From contig CANTUQ010000055.1 in assembly GCA_947683425.1 (NCBI GenBank), positions 7,635,501 through 7,699,500 on the forward strand: 64,000 bases of DNA. The letters are read 5' to 3'. This document shows, piece by piece, positions 46,213-57,178 of this stretch. Position 1 is the first letter of the stretch. Every line of letters starts with the position of its first letter. Source of the stretch: Excoecaria cochinchinensis (lineage: Eukaryota; Streptophyta; Magnoliopsida; Malpighiales; Euphorbiaceae). A program made the position numbers and the translations under genes. Below the pieces are notes generated by a model, which was given only the letters and a program-made list of their open reading frames with translations, searched no databases and was not told the origin of the DNA.

Positions 46213-46950
46213 GGTTTGGTTCATCAGATCCATAAAGTCTACTGGTGCATTAGTAAGTCCAAATGGTATGACTATAAAATCATAATGTCCATATCTAATA
46301 TGGAAAGCATTCTTTGGAACATATACTTCCTTTACTCTAAGCTGATAGTATCTTGATTTCAAGTCAATTTTGGGGAATATGCCTGCCCTTTTCAACTGAT
46401 CAAAAAGATCATCAATTCTCGGTAATGGTTAATTGATCTTTATGGCCACTTTATTCAACTGCCTGTAGTTAATGCGGAGTCTAAGTGACCCTATCTATCT
46501 TTTTAACAAACAGCACTAGTGCCCCACATTGTGACACACTAGGGCAAATAAAACCCTTATCGAGTAGTCCTTATACTTGTATTTTTAAGTTATTTGAGTT
46601 ATACTAGTGCCATTCTATAAGGAGTGATGGATATAGGTGTTGTTCCAAGGGCAACATCAATGGTGAACTTAATCTTCCTGTCAGGTGGTAACACTGGTAA
46701 ATCACCAAGGAAGACATTACGAAATTCACGTGTTGTGGGATATCACTAATTTTGGGCTCTTCCTTTCTAGCTTTAAGCACACAAGCTAGTAGGCCTCACA
46801 ACCCTTCTTAATCAACCTTTTAGCTGTTGCAATTGATATCACATTAGATATGAAATTAGATCTCTCACCCATCATGTAACTTCCTACCCATCTGTGGTTT
46901 TCAAAGTTGCTCGTTTAAGTCAACAGTCAACCATGACTTAATATTCATAT
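46213..46950 (-). pseudogene. Gypsy element F: protease-RT linker and RT fragment
   Basis: On the minus strand the linker (I-K-K-G-C-E-A-Y, like B's R-K-G-C-E-A-F) is followed by a decayed RT. Visible blocks are I-N-Y-R-Q-L-N-K, P-R-I-D-D-L-F-D-Q-L, F-P-K-I-D-L-K-S-R-Y-Y-Q-L and P-F-G-L-T-N-A-P. RT stops at D-L-M-N-Q, before the catalytic F-I-D-D, where the LTR begins. Many stops are present. F is a dead chromovirus-like gypsy relic. Confidence 0.82.
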
Positions 46951-48005
46951 TGTTAGTAGTTATGCCCTAAGCCAAACATTTGGACTTTTATGTAATGTCA
47001 TGTTTTCATTTATATAAGGGTTTCTTAACATTAATTTATTATTGGCATGTTACATTATTGTAATATTTATGAATAATTATTTAATTATTATTATAATTAT
47101 CCCTAGTCATTTATCACTAAAGGGTATAAAGATAAAATTAAGACTAGTATAGGTTTGATTGGTAATCATGAGATGATTATATATGGTGATATAAATCAAA
47201 ATTGTAGGTACTTATTAGAGAACAAGGTACTGGATAAACCCACTATGAGATCACTACATCGGTTAGTGTCATAAGTGATTTCATAATAATTATGTTATTG
47301 AATCCTTAGACCTAAAATTATCACAGTTTCCTACATAAGGAACATCATACCTTGACATAATCAAACATTATCTTTAATCGGATAATTATAAAGGTTATGA
47401 TTGGATACGGTGAGAATTATGCAGAGCAAAGTAAATAATCAAAATGGAATTTGTCCCTTTCTTATGAGAGAGATAACTATTAGGCCCCTGAAAAATAAAT
47501 AGCCGTGCTCAAATGAATTGATAGTGTGGTTAATGTCATTTGAATTTATCAGTCTACTTAATGATCGAGAAATTAGATGTTTGATCAATATAAGTTTGAT
47601 ATGAACCATGACTTTTGTTCAAACAATATATCGTGTGACAAAAGGATTATAACATGTACTATTTGTTAGGTTAAAATTGGACGATCGATATTCATATTAT
47701 TTTGTAGTCATAATGTCTTGCTATAGACCAATTTTGACCTGTGGGCTTATAATGGGATTGGGCCCACTGCCAACATAATATGAACCTATTGGGTCGCACA
47801 CTAAGAACATAATGAACGAATTAAGGTTTATTTGGATATTTTAATTTTTAAATATGTTAGATATAAAATTCAAAATAATTTTAGAGATAAAATAATATTT
47901 ATTATTATTTGAATAAGAAATAAATATTTCTTATTTTTTAATAAGATATCATAGCCCTAAAATTTCTCTTTATATGTTAGGGTAAATGTGGTTATACATA
48001 TATAG

Positions 48006-48039
<34 letters not shown>

Positions 48040-48406
48040 TAAGTGTTAACCCTAATTATCTTTTAAGTGGCTGCTATCTTTTATAAGATTTGGAAGAGAA
48101 AAATGTTTTCTGCTGCCACATTAGAAAAAAGAAACAAAAAAGTAAAACACTAGCTGCTAGGAAAGCAACTAGCACTCATGCAGAACTGTTCATTATCATT
48201 CATGTGTGGATACTAGTAAAGGTCATTCATTCTTGGAGCAATACCTACAGTCCGATGGAATTAAGGTGTTAATTTGTATTTCTGCACATTAACAGGTTAG
48301 TGTTTGATAAACTGTCATTTTGAATCGATTGGATCACATGGATCTTGTTAGGTTTTGATTTAATTTTGCTAAGTTATTTTGAATTATTTTCACACAAAAC
48401 CTAACA
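46951..48406 (+). mobile_element. Copia-type solo LTR inside element F
   Basis: TGTTAGTAGTTATGCC...CAAAACCTAACA, 1456 bp, splits F's protease region. The flanks are catat and tatat (one mismatch), a decayed 5-bp duplication. It has a TATA-like TTTATATG near 47971 and a TA/TG microsatellite at 47996-48039. No internal genes are present, so it is a solo LTR left by LTR-LTR recombination. Orientation is judged from the TATA position. Copia rather than gypsy is inferred from the TGTTAG...CTAACA ends. Confidence 0.72.
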
Positions 48407-48620
48407 TATATAACCAATCCATACCTAGGATTACATCAAACTTATAGATTGGGAGCTCAAATAAGTTTGCAGGGAAGGTAAAGTCTTGCACTTGGATAGG
48501 AAAGATTTTATATACTTGTTCACTACTACACCATGTCCTATTGGATTGCTCACTAAAATATCTTGTTATAACTGTGAAGTTTGTAAACCCTTCCCATGTT
48601 CTACTGTGGTGTTTATGTAG
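48407..48620 (-). pseudogene. Gypsy element F: protease C-terminal part
   Basis: The minus strand encodes F-P-A-N-L-F-E-L-P-I-Y-K-F-D-V-I-L-G-M-D-W-L at the junction with the solo LTR. This matches the end of B's protease (L-P-F-R-E-F-D-L-I-L-G-M-D-W-L). The upstream part has stops and shifts. Confidence 0.82.
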
Positions 48621-49475
48621 GAGTGTGTGGATCCTAGGTTTACTAGTGTATAAACATAATCATCAAAGGCAGAAATTTAACAACATGATATCAGGAGCAT
48701 CTTGTTCTTCTCTAGCTCGAACAACATAAGTGCAAGCTGGAGGTCGCATCTCAATCTACTGTGATGTCTGAGTAGCTCTGCTCTATGCAAATGTCCTATT
48801 GCCATCACCTCAGCCTCAGCCTCTCTATGATGTAGCACTAGGTCTATCAGCCTATGGTGTTAGTACAAGTAATGGGGCTTTAGGTCAATCCTTCTAGAGG
48901 TGATCTTTGGACCCACACCTAAGGCATGCACTAATTAGTCTCCAATAGTCCCCTGGCTGTCTCCTACCACAATGATCTCCTATAGGGTGAGTTCCTCTAC
49001 CTGCTTCTCTTGGTGTGATCACCATTAAACTCGTTGGTATACCCGTACTTGTAATCAATTTTTGACTTTGAACTGGAGCTTGGAGAGGTGCTTGTGACTG
49101 TGTGGAAGGACCCTTAGATTTCTTACTGAAGCTACTAAGGGGATCGAACTGTTCTATCCTCCTCTTTTGTTGGGCATGTGCTTATTTATTGGCCTCATCA
49201 TTCTTGATTGCCTCAACCTTTATGGCTATTCTTACAAGAGTCCTTATGTCTGTGCACTCCTAGGCAGCTATGGATTCTTGGATCTTGTTACGAAGGCCTT
49301 GCTCAAATAGCTGACACAACTTTACTTCTATCATATGGTAGTCATCCATCTAAGCGATCAACCTCTTAAATTCTCTCTCATATTCTACCACTGATTTATT
49401 CCCCTATTTAAGTCTCCAAAAAGCACTTTACATGGCATTTTATACTCATCTTCAAATTGTTTCAAGAAATACTTA
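48621..49475 (-). pseudogene. Gypsy element F: gag
   Basis: The minus strand shows the Gag core (V-V-E-Y-E-R-E-F-K-R-L, C-Q-L-F-E-Q-G-L) near 49390-49290. A knuckle relic C-L-R-C-G-S-K-D-H-L lies near 48890-48930. Further on is A-R-E-E-Q-D-A-P-D-I, matching B's A-R-D-E-Q-D-A-P-D-V before its protease. Stops are scattered. The N-terminal part is missing because copia element G interrupts at 49475 and the continuation is not in the window. Confidence 0.8.
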
Positions 49476-49621
49476 TGTAAAAGTGAGAATCTATTCACCT
49501 TAATCAATTTGGAAAATATACAGGTATTTATACAAGTATACTAGAGCTAAAAATAGGAAAGAATAAATCCCTAAAATTATGCTACTTTACAGCTATATAA
49601 TCTGTAACAGGTATCGTAACA
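49476..49621 (-). mobile_element. Copia element G 3' LTR
   Basis: A short 146-bp LTR: minus-strand TGTTACGATACC...CACTTTTACA. It has TATTTATACAAG (TATA-like). It follows a purine tract (AGTTTGAGGGGGAG, minus strand of 49622-49635). Left flank actta (49471-49475) should be its target duplication, but the other end is cut off by E. Confidence 0.85.
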
Positions 49622-49628
49622 CTCCCCC

Positions 49629-50951
49629 TCAAACTGAAGCATAGGTATTGATCATGCCCAGCTTGTTACATATGTAATCAATCTGATTCCCAGGTAATGC
49701 TTTAGTGAATACATCAGCTAACTGGCTCCCTATTCTGACATGTGGAGTTGAGATTGAACCATCTTCTAGCTTTTCTCGAGTAAAATGACAGTCGACTTCT
49801 ATATGTTTGGTCCTCTCATGAAACATAGGATTATTTACAATATGAATAGCTGTTTGGTTGTCACACCATAAATTCATTGGTTTAGACTGAACAAATCCAA
49901 TCTCCTTAAGCGAATGACATAGCCATATAAACTTACAGGTAGTCTATGCCACAGCTCTATATTCAGATTCTTCACTTGACCGAGATACAACACTCTATTT
50001 TTTACTTTTCTAACAAATAAGATTACCCCCAACAAAAACACAGTAACTGGTGGTAGAACTCCTATCTGAAAGATCTCCTGCATAGTCTGCGTCTATGAAA
50101 CCTTCTATAGTGTCATGACTATGATTTCGATATAAAATGCCAGGTCCTGGCGCACCTTTTAGATATCTCAAAATATGTACAACAGCATCCCAGTGTAAGG
50201 TTCTAGGAGATGACATAAACTGACTAACAATACTTACTGAAAAAGCAATGTCAGGATGAGTGATAGTAAGGTAGTTTAATTTTCCCACCACCTTCCTATA
50301 CTTCTCTTGATTCTCAAACAAGTCTCCATATTTAGTTTTCAGCTTCACATTTGGTATCATAGGCATATCACATGCTTTTGCCTCAATAAAACCAGCATCA
50401 CCTAATAAATCCAGGCAATATTTTCTTTGAGATAGATAGACCCCTTTATAACTGCGAGAAGCTTCAATCCCTAAGAAATATTTCGATGGTCCTAAATCTT
50501 TGGTTTGAAAGTGAGTCCCAAGAAATGCTTTCAACCTCATGATCCCAGCTTCATCATTCCCAGTTATTACTATATCATCCACATATACAACTAACAAAAT
50601 GCACTCAGAACTAGATGATGCAAAGGACACTGAGTGATCATATATATGTACTTCTTTGTAGGCCAAACTCAATCACAACTGTACTGAGTCTCCCAAACCT
50701 AGCACGAGGAGATTGCTTCAAACCATACAAAGACTTTCTTAATTTGCACACCTTCCCTGACTTCCCCTGAGCAACAAAACCAGGTGGTTGCTCCATATAA
50801 ACTTCTTCTCTCAAATCCCCATGCAAGAATGCATTCTTCATATCAAGTTGATGCAATGTCCAACTATAATTAGTGGCTAAGGAAATAAACAATCGAACAG
50901 AAGAAAGTTTTACAACTGGAGAAAAGGTTTTCAAATAATCCACTCCATATG
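49629..50951 (-). pseudogene. Copia element G: reverse transcriptase and RNase H
   Basis: On the minus strand RT begins abruptly at Y-G-V-D-Y-L-K-T-F-S-P-V-V-K because E's LTR cuts it at 50951. It continues through L-D-M-K-N-A-F-L-H-G, Y-G-L-K-Q-S-P and the catalytic V-V-Y-V-D-D-I-V-I-T-G. RNase H has D-A-D-Y-A-G-D, C-D-N-Q-T-A-I and H-I-E-V-D-C-H-F, and ends A-D-V-F-T-K-A-L-P. This is the Ty1/copia order and motif set. A frameshift near 50650 and stops near 50010-49900 break it. Gag, protease and integrase are not in the window. Confidence 0.92.
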
Positions 50952-53822
50952 TGTAGACACCGGGTTCTGAGGCAGCCCAGACCAAAGTTATCCAATGATT
51001 AAAATGATACTTGTTACAAGCAAAATGATCAGAAGTGAAGATTTCCAGTTGAAGTCTTTTCAGTTTTTATTTTTTTTATTTTTTTATTTTTAGTTTTTAG
51101 TTTTTTTATCTGTTAATTTAAAATTTTATTCTTTTTGGGTTTTTGGTGCTCTTCGCTCCGTGTAGGCCACGCTGGTGAGCCGCGACACTCGCTCTCGGGG
51201 CGCACGCGAGAGGCAAGCCTCTCGCCCTGGCAGCTTATCGCCCCTGGCGACATGCGCCAGCGGAGGCGCGACATGCGCGCATACCCCCACGTTGGCGCAT
51301 GTCGCGCCGCGGGACACACGCCCTGAGCGCAAGCGCGTCTTCTTTCTCCAGCGCACCATTTATTTTCGCTTTTTCGGGACTTTCTGGCAAATTTCTAACT
51401 GCCTACCCGATTTTGAAGGAAAAAATCTGATTTTTAGAGGAGTACCTAGGGATTTTTAACCCAAAAAACCATGAAAAAACCTAGTTTTTCATTAGCATAT
51501 AAATAGAAAATTGTAACAGTTTTAGGAGGAGGTCCTTTTGAACAGTAAAAAAAAATGTAGAAACTTGGAGAGAAAAGGCATCTTTGAGAGCAAAAAATCA
51601 ATCCAAAAATTACTCTTGAACCTAAGAAATCAATTCTTGAGGTTTGAGTTTCAGTTTTCGTTCAACAGTTTATTCAAAAGCTTTAATCCAAACTTTTTCT
51701 ATTTTCATGTCAAGCAAATCGACAGGAAAATGACAGTTTTCTTCATTTGCTGCAAATATCAAATCTCTGAGGGTAAATATCTTAGCTAAATCTATTTTCT
51801 CTTTCTCTTTTATTCATATTTTCTCATTCTCCCGTTGTATATATTCTTTTTTACTTGATTTTGTTGTTCTATACTGTATAATTTATTGTTGTTTGATTTT
51901 ATTGATCTGTATTACTAACATATTGTTGTTGTTTCGTTGTACTATTAATATATTTATTGTAGCATATTGTTAGAATGTTGTTGTTTTGATTGATTTATGC
52001 GTTCATTATCATTACTAATGATTCCTTGTCTGTTTGGTTCCTTATTAATGCATATTGCATATTTTTTGTTGATGTAAATTATTCCCATGTTATTTATTTT
52101 CTATCCATGAGGCTTGTTAATAATCCATTCATGTTGTCACTTATTCATCGTTATTTGTTATTAATCACGCCATGGTATATTTTATCGTTGTTGGATCTTG
52201 TTGATTTGTATTGTATATAGTGCTTGGTTTCTTTTATTTCATTATATTTATATCTGTTATTATTCGGTTCATCAATTTATTCCTGGATATTGCCACTATT
52301 CATGGGTTGCTTGTATAGTAAGATTCATTATTAATAATTAATGTAATAGGTAGTCTAGTTGTTAAATTATTCATTATTTGCTTATTGTAATTGATTAGTG
52401 TGTTATCATTATTTTATTTGTATATTAATATGTATGCCATAAATAACCTTAACTTAGAATAAATTATTCGCATGACGTATATCGTGGTTTATAAACTAAT
52501 AAATATTTGACTGATTGTTTATGTTTAATTAGTGGTCCTATTTATTTAATTCATTCAATTAAATGTTTGATTGGTCGTCTAATTTATTTAATTTATTTGT
52601 TGGCAGTTTGTATTATCTATTTAATTGCTTAACTCATCTTTATTGTTTTATTTAATTGATTTAATTGATTATTTACATTTAGTTGATTTAATTGATTGTA
52701 TATGTTTAATTAATTTAATTGACTGTTATATAATTTAAATAATTGTTTAATTGATTGTATTATTTGCTTAAATAATTGTTTATTCGATTAATTTATTCAA
52801 TTTGTTGTTTATGTATATTATTTATTTAATTAATTTATACAATCATTTGTTTGTTTATATTATATTATTGATTTGATTTAATTCACTAACATTCCATTTT
52901 ATTCTCTTTTTAATTGCCCCAAAACGTGTTTATTTCGCCTTGAGTGATATCTCTGAGCGGGTTAGAGGAACGAGAAACTAAGACCTTCGTATTCGGTTTG
53001 CATTTCTTAATTGCCGTATTTTATTTAGTATACTATTTTTATGTTGCATGCAAAAATGTATTTTAGACTTGCCCGTATTATAAAAAATAACATTTTTTAC
53101 AATAATTAAAATTGGGGATGTTATTAAATAAAATGGACCAATGTCCTATTTTACCCAATAAAATCTCACTATCAAATGGAGAACTAATTTTCATAAAATG
53201 GGATCACTCATCCCGATTTTCTCAATAAATGCCTAAAAACAGTTCTCTAATTTTTAAAGTCAAAATAAAAAAATGAACCAATGTTCCCAAAATTCAATAA
53301 ATGACCGGATTTATGTATGGTGTACTTTATTCTCTCTTTGTGAAGTGTTTATTTATTTATATCGGGCCCTTGTAATTTAAGTATTTGGGGCAAATTTTAT
53401 CCTTGTAATTTATTCATTTATTTATCGCTTTATTTACTGCTTTCCCAATATGAATGAAGTGCGCTTTAAACTCAATGCATGATCGCGTGAGAAGAGAGAT
53501 GAAATTGCATTTTTTTAATAAGCTCATTTATAAAATTTAACTTAAATCATTAATGAAAGTAAAGTTTCGAACACCTTCTCTGGTTTAAAACCATCGAGGT
53601 TAGAGACCATTCCCAATTTCTTGTAAATTGGGTGGGACTCCAAAATGCCTTAAGGTGCCTAAAAGTGTCGTGAGATTAGATGATCCTCCCAATGTTTTAT
53701 TGGGTAGGAGGCATCCAAAATGTCTCGTGATGCCCAAGATTAAAAAAGACGTGAACCAATCCTTCGAACCGTAAAAGCAGGTCTCGTTACGAGGGCCTTT
53801 GCTAGGTTCGGCGCGCATCACA
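50952..53822 (+). mobile_element. Element E 5' LTR (Ogre/Tat-type)
   Basis: TGTAGACACCGGG...GGCGCGCATCACA, 2871 bp. The U3 has a GC-rich palindromic island (51150-51345; GCGACATGCGCC, GCGCGACATGCGCGC). The TATA box is TATAAATA at 51498-51505. A donor-like CTGAGGGTAAAT lies 275 nt further on. Then follow 1.1 kb of very AT-rich TTAATTGATTT-like sequence and conserved terminal blocks (GGGATCACTCATCCC, GAAGAGAGATGAAAT, AATTGGGTGGGACTCC). The 5-bp left flank is atatg; the right flank lies beyond the window. Frames at 51113-51459 are GC-island artefacts. Confidence 0.9.
52500..52900. repeat. Degenerate TTTAATTGATTTAATTGAT repeats in E LTR
   Basis: TTTAATTGATT and TTGTTTAATTGATT words recur about fifteen times with no fixed period. 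This AT-rich field lies in U5, inside the predicted intron. Confidence 0.75.
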
Positions 53823-53823
53823 G

Positions 53824-53841
53824 TGGCGACTCCACTGGGGA
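53824..53841 (+). promoter_or_regulatory. Primer binding site of element E
   Basis: TGGCGACTCCACTGGGGA follows the LTR end by one base. It is the Arg-tRNA-type site also present in O1 and H. Confidence 0.9.
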
Positions 53842-54610
53842 TGATCGAAAATTTACTTCGAAAGTGAATTAAGTTAGAATTATAATTGAGTTATTAAGAA
53901 ACAAAAATTCCATTTCTCTTCAAAAATTGCATAGCATTCACTAGAGCCTTAGAATTATGTTAGTTGGTACCCTATTTACCCCGGTGCGTTCCTAAAATGC
54001 GACCCTACTTTCACTCATTGTAGGGAAGTGTTCGGGATAATCACTAGCCCAAGCCTTGTACTATTAATAGTATATCGAATGGAGACCCAATCGATCGTTA
54101 TGCTCATGGTGAGCTAGACCTATTGGCAGGGACCATGCTTGGGTAGACCTAAAGTAACACCACCTTGGACCAAAACTCATGTAAATGGCAATAGAAACTT
54201 CCACTAGGTGATATGTACCTTAACAATGTGCTTGCTATATGGGCCCTTATATATTAAACCAATTCAAACATATTAATTGGACACTCATCAAAGGCTTTCA
54301 TGCCCCGGTGGGCCCATTTTTAGTTTATTTGAAAGGTTCAAATATATAACGGCCAAAACCCATATGCTTGTGCTTTTAAATTAAGAGTGTTATGCTGCTG
54401 GTTTTTTACCATGCATCATAAGCGCCTATTGGGTTCCCCGTTAACCCATGGGTCAAGCTCACCTAGTAAAGAGACCGCACTACCTCGTGTGTAGAAGTAA
54501 CAAGGTTGGAAGGATCTACTTGCTTGTGTGTGGCTGTTTATGTTGCATTAACATGACCATGCATCTTTAAATGTCATTCATGCATCATACTAATAATTTT
54601 AATCTTTCAG
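53842..54610 (+). promoter_or_regulatory. Element E 5' leader with acceptor-like end
   Basis: About 770 nt without a long frame, collinear with the O1 and H leaders. Shared blocks include CCCGGTGCGTTCCT, GGGATAATCACTAGCCCAAG, ACCATGCTTGGGTAG and GGAAGGATCTACTTGCTTG. It closes with TACTAATAATTTTAATCTTTCAG, a branch-point-like TACTAAT 16 nt before an AG. It may be intronic, a packaging signal, or both. Confidence 0.7.
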
Positions 54611-54762
54611 CCATCATAGGAACGAATCAGTGGTCTAGGGGTCCAGACGACCGATTATTAAGGAGAAATTCATTCTTCGTGTCAACAGAATGAGTCTCGT
54701 ATTGGAGTTCAGAATCATTTTCAGATAACACCGAATCCTTAGTTTCAAAATTACCACTGAAC

Positions 54763-56270
54763 ATGTCCAACCCAGAATCAAATGCCACCCAAGATATGGA
54801 CAGGAGGGTCCAAGAAATGGAGCGCAGATTTGAGGAATTTGAGCGAAGAATGATGACTATGATGAGCAACCTAACTGCTGCCCTAGTACCACCAGCAGGC
54901 AACAACCTGCTGCTCCTACTGGAGGTCAGGCCGAACAGATTTTGATCAGAGAGGCACCTCCGGCAGCAGTTATGGGATCATCTTCTATTGTTGAACTTAG
55001 AACATTTCCAAATGTTGAGCATAGAAGAATTGGGGAGCATAGGCCTGAGGAGGATTTTGTGGAGGATGAAAATGAGGAATCCATATCAGTAAGAGCCAGA
55101 TCTCCTAAAGAGGATGCTGCTTTAAGGAAAATAGAAGAGAAGGTGGAAGCAATGGCTCGTTTGTTATCTGCTGGAAAAGGGATAAGCCCAGAAGATCGGG
55201 ATGTGGACGACAAGGAGATGCTTCCTCAAAGATTTAAGATGCCCGACTTGCCCAAGTTTGATGGCACATCTGACCCTTCTGCTCATATCAAGCAGTATAC
55301 TCTTATGATGAAGGGGACCACGCTCACCAAGAGGCAGAAAGTGGAGTATTTTAGCCTCAGCTTGATCGGGCCTACCGTAGATTGGTACCACAGTTTAGAC
55401 AGAAGGGCAAAAGAGGATTGGGATTTATTAACGGAAGAATTCCTTAAACAGTACGACTGTAGCACCCGGATAGAGGTGACTTTGAAAGATTTGGAGTTCC
55501 TTCAGTAGAAGCCTAATGAGTCATTCCACGAGTATCTTACTCTATGGAGAAATAGAGTGATGGAGATGAGGCGAAAGCCAGATACCCCTGATTAAATTCG
55601 GGTATTTATTCGAAATGCGAGTCCGTACCTTAGAGATGGGTTAAAGATAAAAGGGCTCAGAGACTAGGAATCTCTAAAGGATATTGCTATTGAAGCAGAG
55701 GGGGAGTATTTGGCAAAGAAGGTGAGCCAGGGGAGCTTTGTTAAGAAGAATTTCGGCAGAACAGATGAGGTCTCGGTAATAGAATCTAATCAGGGCCACA
55801 GGTACTACTCGGATTTAGGCCATCCCCTATCTTGGGTTTTGGAAATATTGACAAAAGAGGGGCAGTTGAGACCTTTAGAGCTAAGGCCAGCTAGAAACTA
55901 GGGCCAATCGGGACATAGGAGTGATCAGTTCTGTGCTTATCATCGGCACACAGGCCATCTGACCGACTACTGCAGAACTTTGAGAAATAAAATTCAGGAT
56001 CTCATTGATAGCAAATAAATCACATATCCAGAGAAAAGGGAAAAGAAAAAGAAGCCTGGCAATTATGCAGCGGTTCCTCCACCAGTGTACATGGTCGAGT
56101 CGGGTTTGCCTAAATGGTACATGTTGCAGGATCTGTACGGTAATGAGTATGTCGCTATCACTCGTGGAGCGAGTGAAGAAGGGATCCCCGGGGTGGCAAT
56201 AGATTGTTGGTCCACTAGTGAAAGTGGAGATGAAGGTGAAGATGATAAAGAACCGGTTAATCCTTAGGAT
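54763..56270 (+). pseudogene. gag: Element E gag (Ogre/Tat-type, decayed)
   Basis: A Met at 54763 opens a coiled-coil-like segment (M-D-R-R-V-Q-E-M-E-R-R-F-E-E-F-E-R-R-M). A frameshift near 54940 leads to the main Gag block 54942-55508, with M-P-D-L-P-K-F-D-G-T-S-D-P, then P-T-V-D-W-Y, F-L-K-Q-Y-D and V-T-L-K-D-L. After a TAG at 55506 the same frame continues with F-H-E-Y-L-T and A-Y-H-R-H-T-G-H-L-T-D-Y-C (knuckle-like) to about 56265. Further stops are near 55592, 55666, 55898 and 56015. This Gag type is that of Ogre/Tat gypsy elements and differs from the chromoviral Gag of A and B. H carries a partial copy. Confidence 0.85.
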
Positions 56271-56599
56271 TCAGATTACGAGGAAAAGAAGAAGGTTGGG
56301 GCTATGACTAGAAGCGGTACAGTAGTTCCGGAGGTAGAGAGGCCTCAAGATCCAGTGCCTGCAGTTGCTGAAAAGGAGCCTAAGGAGGATGGGCTGATAA
56401 AACAATTGAAGAAGACAACAGCTCAAATATCCATTTGGGACTTATTGAGATAATCCCCATCACATAGGCAGAAGTTAGTGGAGGCCTTATGTGAGTCCAC
56501 AGTTGCCACCACTATCTCACCATCTGAGTTGCTGGACTTAGTTAAAGGAAGTTTCGGAGAAAATTTGGTTTATTCTGATGCGGATTTGCCACTTGAGGG

Positions 56600-57178
56600 T
56601 CGCAAGCACAATCGCCCGTTGTACATTTGAGCACAAATTAATGGTAAACATATTGCCTGCATAATGATTGGCGACCGCTCTTCTATAAATGTATGCCCAT
56701 TGGTTGCACTTCCGGCTTTTGGTTTGGGTGAAAGCAAATTGAGTGGTCCTGACCCGACCATTACGGCTTATGATAACTCCCGTAGACAGGCCTCGGGGAC
56801 TTTCAAGGCAATAGTCAAAACTGGGCCCATCGAGACCGAGGCGGAGTTTGTGGTTTTGTCGATTCCTGCTAATTTTTCAGCCTTACTTGGAAGACCTTGG
56901 TTTCATAAGCTGGGGGGAGTCCCATCTACCCTGCATCAAATGATTAAGATACCGTATGAGGGAGAAGTGGTAACTATTAGGGCTGCTAAGGAATCAGGTT
57001 TCTGCACTAGAAATCTCTAAGCAACCTTTCAGTGACTTCCATGTGTCGGTAATTGATAAAGAGGGGAGTTTAGAGGGTAGCTACCAAGCGGTAAACATGA
57101 TGAAGCGGATACACTTTCTTCCAGGAGCTGGTCTTGGCAGAAACTCGCAAGGGCCACAGTCACCAATTGTAATGAAGG
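56600..57178 (+). pseudogene. Element E protease region, cut by H
   Basis: The frame 56664-57020 reads M-I-G-D-R-S-S-I-N-V-C-P-L, then F-V-V-L and A-L-L-G-R-P-W-F-H-K-L-G. This matches the retropepsin-like domain of Ogre/Tat elements, in which D-x-G-S followed by N-x-x-P-L and L-G-R-P-W are characteristic. Here the core reads G-D-R-S-S, so the catalytic spacing is altered. Another frame continues to 57178 (G-A-G-L-G). H interrupts there, so E's RT and integrase lie beyond the window. Confidence 0.82.
57174..57178. repeat. Likely target-site duplication of H (left copy)
   Basis: gaagg precedes H's 3' LTR. The matching copy would lie beyond the right edge. Confidence 0.5.

Noticed and set aside
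47996..48039. Possible element boundary at the TA/TG microsatellite
   Set aside because: The copia-type LTR ends at 46951 and 48406 enclose it; it is a simple repeat within that LTR.
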